Below are positions 62,101 through 64,000 of a stretch of 64,000 bases of DNA, piece after piece. The DNA is from Breznakibacter xylanolyticus (lineage in GTDB: Bacteria; Bacteroidota; Bacteroidia; Bacteroidales; Marinilabiliaceae). The stretch's first letter is position 1, and each line of letters begins with the position of its first letter. The notes under the pieces are model-generated. The model was not told the DNA's origin. It did no database searches and worked only from the letters and a program-made list of their open reading frames with translations. The stretch lies in the NCBI RefSeq assembly GCF_003254275.1, contig NZ_QKZK01000010.1:32644-96643 (forward strand), in the 5' to 3' direction. Made by a program: the position numbers and the translations under genes.

Positions 62101-64000
62101 ATGGCACCGGAACGCTGAAGTTGCAAAACAGTGCCATCCCGGCAGGGGTTTATACCTCCTTCTTTGCAGCCGGAGGGGGAACCATGGAGTTTGTTGCGGG
62201 AGCTACTCCATATACCTTTATGGGTGATAAACCTGAGGTAAATAACATGAAATTAAGTGGTAGTGGAACCTTGCAGTTCTCGAATACGCCATTGACTATT
62301 AATGGTAACTTGATATTCAATGGGGCTTCCGTTACGAACCCCAACAACAATAACTTCTCCGTAGCCGGGAATGTCACATTTAACAGTGGCTCATTTGATG
62401 CGGGAACTTCAACCGTTACTCTCAATGGCGCTGCCAGACAAACTATAGGTGGAACCAATCATTTCACTAGCGGCAATGCATTCTATAATTTAGTGGTGAA
62501 TAACAGTTCCGGTATTGATATTTCCAATGGTTTGGGTGTGTCCAATACGCTTACCATGACCTCGGGTATCTTAGGTTGTCAACCGACAGGTTGGGTTGAG
62601 ATCAATAACTCCAGTAATACCGCGATATCTGGAGCTGGAGCAGGCAAATATGTAAGTGGTCCGTTGAAATGGAATGTCACCACAACCAATGAATATATGT
62701 TTCCGGTTGGGAAAGATGGTCGTTATGGTGAATTGACCCTGTCGGGTGCTTCAGGAGCTGGTTTGTGGGAGATAGAGTATTATAGTACTGCGCCTGTTGA
62801 TCGGAGCAATATGTCCGGGGTTCAGTTTGTTAGCAATAACGAATATTGGCGTTTGCAGACATTTACATCGCGAACAGCCATTGCAAAACTGCGTTGGGAT
62901 GCCAACAGTGGTGTCGATCCTAATGCCAATTTCAGAGTGGTGGATAGTGATGGAGCCGATAGTTCAGATCCCTGGTCTTTGGTGTCGTATACCGATTTAA
63001 CAGGAACGACATCTGGCGGCAGTTGCTCAACTGTTTCGTTGACTTACAATACGCGCAAGCGGTTGACTTTTGGTTCTGCAACGAAACCAAACTATATATG
63101 GGAGGGGACTACTTCTGTCGATTGGACCGTTGCAGGAAACTGGAGCAATGGTGTGTTGCCGTTGGCAACATCGAATGTGATTATTGAAAATCAAGCCAAT
63201 GATCCGGAGATTCTCGGAGGTAAAGATGTTACCGTAAATGCCATCAGTATGTCGCCCGGAGCAAAACTGACATTGAAGCCCAGTGCACACATGACTGTCA
63301 ATGGTGATATAGTAAATAATAGTGCAACCATTTTGGTGCAAAGTACAGCAGTAGGCAGTGTTGCTCCTGCGTCGTTTTTGACAAATGGTACGGTCAGTGC
63401 TCCGGTGAGCATTGAATGGACTTATCCTTTGGGTGCCTATATTTACATCGGTCATGGAGTTGACAATGCATTGAAAACCAATTATGGCAGTGCGTTGTTG
63501 TATCGAATAGTGAATGGAGGATGGGTTGCTGTTGGTACATCTCCCAATGCTTTTAATACCAGTCCGTTGGAAGGGTATGCGGTTGGATTCCCCAGTTCAT
63601 TAGGAACGGCTCAAACGATTACCAATACCGGCGCATTGCATGACTCGAATTACAGCATGACAATTGGTAATAACTGGTATTTGGTGGCCAATCCTTATCC
63701 GACCTATCTGGATTTGGCAAATAGTGGTTTAATGTTGGGTGATGCATTGAAAACCATTTATACCACCATCAGGGGTGCCGGCACGGCAAGTTATGCTACA
63801 TTTAATATTTTAACTGATGTTGGCGTTAATGAAGCGAACCGGTATGTGGCTCCCGGACAGTCATTCTGGATTAGGAATTATACCGCTTCGTCTTCATTGT
63901 CTATTAATAAAACGGTTAGGACCAATAATTCAAATAGCTTGTTGAAGAGTTTAAACACGACTGATGATGTTTTCAGAATTAAACTGATCCGTTCATCGGT
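56196..64000 (+). CDS. Giant secreted beta-rich surface protein, 3' end outside the window
   Basis: The frame from ATG 56196 is open to the window end, 2601 codons without a stop. A signal peptide ends FAGVVPSFAQ. The rest is built of parallel-beta-like repeats: 'LTLNGSLDIATGSTFHANGYD', 'VNGNLTIAGGILNIGSRDLTV' and 'FYNLVKQGTNTLSL' each recur in variants. Four start modules with a 'GxW....W......GD.V.I' pattern appear near Trp44, Trp952, Trp1892 and Trp2310, each followed by a repeat section. The visible C-terminus still reads like a structured domain (NNWYLVANPYPTYLDL), so more follows. This layout fits a cell-surface adhesin or fibre, probably with a T9SS domain beyond the window. Function is unknown; enzyme motifs were not seen. 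Confidence 0.8.
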   Translation, partial: MNSQRLFITVKAKIGIFSLFMMLFAGVVPSFAQETWYTLADGDWDNYQVWTLDPAGAVRVNPTSDYPRMGDNVIILSGKKVTIPDNVTPYSRTVAVVCASITVNGELDLRSSAGHTIGAFKGSGRIYTNSGAVPVSGVSWSHFVTAGQGQGTIVLNGTGATSATLPSSLYNLEVALTSGIAVLNQSIELNGNLKIASGTLQVNGAGTTAHTLTVRKDITVSIGASFTVGSGNVVNILNAYGDFKNYGTVDFANSAQYASIGGGELKVYFRGETDNVLLCNGTTDFYRLILAKGSDDTYKLTVSADLTSRFKLFGPVTTVSRTVESVNEDGVGQILGYEKLPLLLLAGTLKLESNIVIPTLGEDMVGENVPNEFCIPYGTKLWINGASVSSATGGGGNRGTRLEGTLQVSAGSFTNPDGTGGIQYKGNGSKPGALVLEGTGVVNTTELKEGDSTGRFIYRQSGGTLNLTGVADWTNISAIMALPQSDYVFEMTGGTINIDAVNATQKSAGPPIVDNVSGIYIRVDEGNYNVTGGIINIITPTRYKSTINDFEIYSTAPFYDLNIVNEATRSGTQKVLLNSGLTVLNDFVIGASTSFDAGTYNVEIGGDLTNNGTFTANGNTTKFIGAGASTVNGGTIAFAKLELDKDVETQTVTLGMGTISVSGNLTLTSGTLGVGTVNRNVGGNVEIIAGAITGASALVLNGTAQQSLKGKVGKEQSFGNIVFANENNDLSLLSDVNVGNFTFSSIKKVSIGFHNLTISGTLSGFSSSKYFYTNGLASDRGLTLYFSIPANYAGGTLATYPIGTSSKYSPAYVKAGTGQTVYTDGYFTVIPVSGEHPATYEVALTDVLPYYWKTKVTGFDNLTDGVVNLEFDYSSYIPKDMKVSYLDGVEWVRGGAKYKNNESSILYFNNTKVYDYFKRLINGDFTAGKDNGLGQSPFGRVDVFYSRQDANWYDTYTSGSKTYSAAWVDENENPVEITWWGTVGFPGKGDIVRIRNNHRIYLPQNSTNIEIGMLEFVPATGVTDREQLPRLEIFTRNNLILNRIKGVGVFSQHLNNTNNPVITGDFGEFSDETYSWFLFKSDVSAEVELPDDIFIYPNVMTETNDYGNNYYSSFKFPVDVVIKRNLNPRGKSILRLNDGAKGDIAVGGDLVIGDWLDGVVEFPASGVKRTLTIDGNIDFTSSYTAPTNARAIRLTSETTSLLHDLIVKGDVKQGEGVIDLAGTNGGVNVVFNGNASSTVSKTGAGATEFYSMVIEKTVGQKVHITGDFDLKGATNTATKALTLTSGECHLDNDAIEIMLTSGGGNFKIPSGTTLRVDNGSEVVMSGSGTGIWLDGNLILANSLSLPSGGELNCDGDNNGIDDGTNYIEYSASGSATINVGTGSKLSLGAQLRRSTTTDAGILHFTQSAGSTVLLGTVGAPTVNRSVFEVLGSSTLTQAAGANITLVSPQTSATVPALMIDTDAAPSLGAGSSFTIGTASPTGQTFDIYSSSPLENLNVVGNTAQLKTGALTLNGSLDIATGSTFHANGYDLTLKGNLAYSGTFTPAGNTTYFSGTADQIISGAGATPAFYNLVKQGTNTLSLTCTNDVAVNGNLTIAGGILNIGSRDLTVLGNVNNVGTVQSTSTNGVLFKGTATQVLSGNGTFAIMTIDNANGVNVPTQSGAITFNNALRMKNGVMDIGQNLLHFGVGASIVPVNDFSTTNMVQTNLSFIDNGIRKVFPAGASTFTYPIGSLGKYTPIELTVTGNGNNTGSIRVKAADEHHVSVVDLAETLYDETQNVLQYNWTLDATGMTGFSAKCVMQGYPSDALITNAGGSTFTLSDYITARILLSSTEWNKFDEDLKYYYDEGTGKLNFDFSNTNDAGIDGDYTAGVKSCIPDRVATYITVANDGNWNEKLTWATYNPTLGIPAGVGEAGVNVPDGGIKGAVVYIDRTVNIPAAESASAYRTYLLTDGVLNVGTSIANRLGDVYGTGTLKLQNSAIPAGVYTSFFAAGGGTMEFVAGATPYTFMGDKPEVNNMKLSGSGTLQFSNTPLTINGNLIFNGASVTNPNNNNFSVAGNVTFNSGSFDAGTSTVTLNGAARQTIGGTNHFTSGNAFYNLVVNNSSGIDISNGLGVSNTLTMTSGILGCQPTGWVEINNSSNTAISGAGAGKYVSGPLKWNVTTTNEYMFPVGKDGRYGELTLSGASGAGLWEIEYYSTAPVDRSNMSGVQFVSNNEYWRLQTFTSRTAIAKLRWDANSGVDPNANFRVVDSDGADSSDPWSLVSYTDLTGTTSGGSCSTVSLTYNTRKRLTFGSATKPNYIWEGTTSVDWTVAGNWSNGVLPLATSNVIIENQANDPEILGGKDVTVNAISMSPGAKLTLKPSAHMTVNGDIVNNSATILVQSTAVGSVAPASFLTNGTVSAPVSIEWTYPLGAYIYIGHGVDNALKTNYGSALLYRIVNGGWVAVGTSPNAFNTSPLEGYAVGFPSSLGTAQTITNTGALHDSNYSMTIGNNWYLVANPYPTYLDLANSGLMLGDALKTIYTTIRGAGTASYATFNILTDVGVNEANRYVAPGQSFWIRNYTASSSLSINKTVRTNNSNSLLKSLNTTDDVFRIKLIRSS

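Noticed and set aside
1..64000. tRNA, rRNA or riboswitch genes
   Set aside because: No cloverleaf, rRNA core or known riboswitch motif was recognised by eye; a covariance-model search would be decisive.

Overview
This window looks like a chromosome segment from a plant-polysaccharide-degrading Bacteroidota, probably Bacteroidales. The evidence is paired SusC/SusD genes, signal-peptide and lipoprotein exports, a type IX secretion (T9SS) C-terminal domain, an HU-type IG-domain DNA-binding protein, and promoter -7 boxes of the form TAnnTTTG in place of a sigma-70 -10 box. A Marinilabiliales-like lineage is a guess from the xylanase set plus T9SS. No rRNA, tRNA, CRISPR array or intact transposase was recognised.

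Region 1 (1-16.4 kb, + strand) is a glycoside hydrolase block. It holds the end of a GH95-like enzyme, a DUF3237 protein, a SHOCT/DUF4870 membrane protein, a 1464-residue GH5-GH43 multidomain T9SS cargo, a two-domain lipoprotein, two GH43 enzymes, a GH97 and a GH2 enzyme. Together these suit removal of side chains and trimming of arabinoxylan or glucuronoarabinoxylan oligosaccharides. Region 2 (16.6-35.2 kb, + strand) starts with a DUF6057-like membrane protein, a CxxCH/PD40 lipoprotein and a secreted hypothetical protein. A xylan-utilisation operon of the xusABCDE-xyn10A type follows: two SusC/SusD pairs, a DUF1735/DUF5627-like lipoprotein and a GH10 xylanase with carbohydrate-binding modules inserted in the catalytic domain.

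The main discovery candidate is a promoter/operator module present four times (16497, 20204, 21396, 35304). Each copy starts with TGTCTGA. A second half-site lies 21 bp downstream, and a TAnnTTTR -7 box starts exactly 57 bp from the first base. Three copies precede the DUF6057 gene, the secreted hypothetical gene and xusA. The fourth has no gene behind it and may drive a small RNA that ends in a hairpin near 35.51 kb. This layout suggests a single activator controls the set.

Region 3 (35.6-42.4 kb, - strand) is an Mrp-type Na+/H+ antiporter operon (fused mnhA-mnhB, then C, D, E, F, G). Repeats separate its D, E, F and G genes. Region 4 (43-53.8 kb) carries housekeeping and envelope genes: a small acidic protein, a MOP-family flippase, a STAS-like pseudogene, tamB, tsaD and an HU-IG protein. 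Region 5 (53.8-64 kb) is repeat-rich DNA, then a PqqD-like (RiPP-recognition fold) gene paired with a 78-residue possible precursor peptide, then a giant secreted beta-rich protein that stays open past the end of the window (2601 codons seen).

The intergenic DNA is unusually rich in repeats: (a) MITE-like elements with inverted ends close to AATGTCGTTTAGTTAAGCCC; (b) a 0.3-0.5 kb element with GGCTCTAT/ATAGAGCC ends that appears to sit inside hairpins; (c) CACTGAG-type tandem repeats; (d) strongly strand-biased pyrimidine tracts; (e) a family of perfect AAACC...GGTTT hairpins, some acting as terminators.
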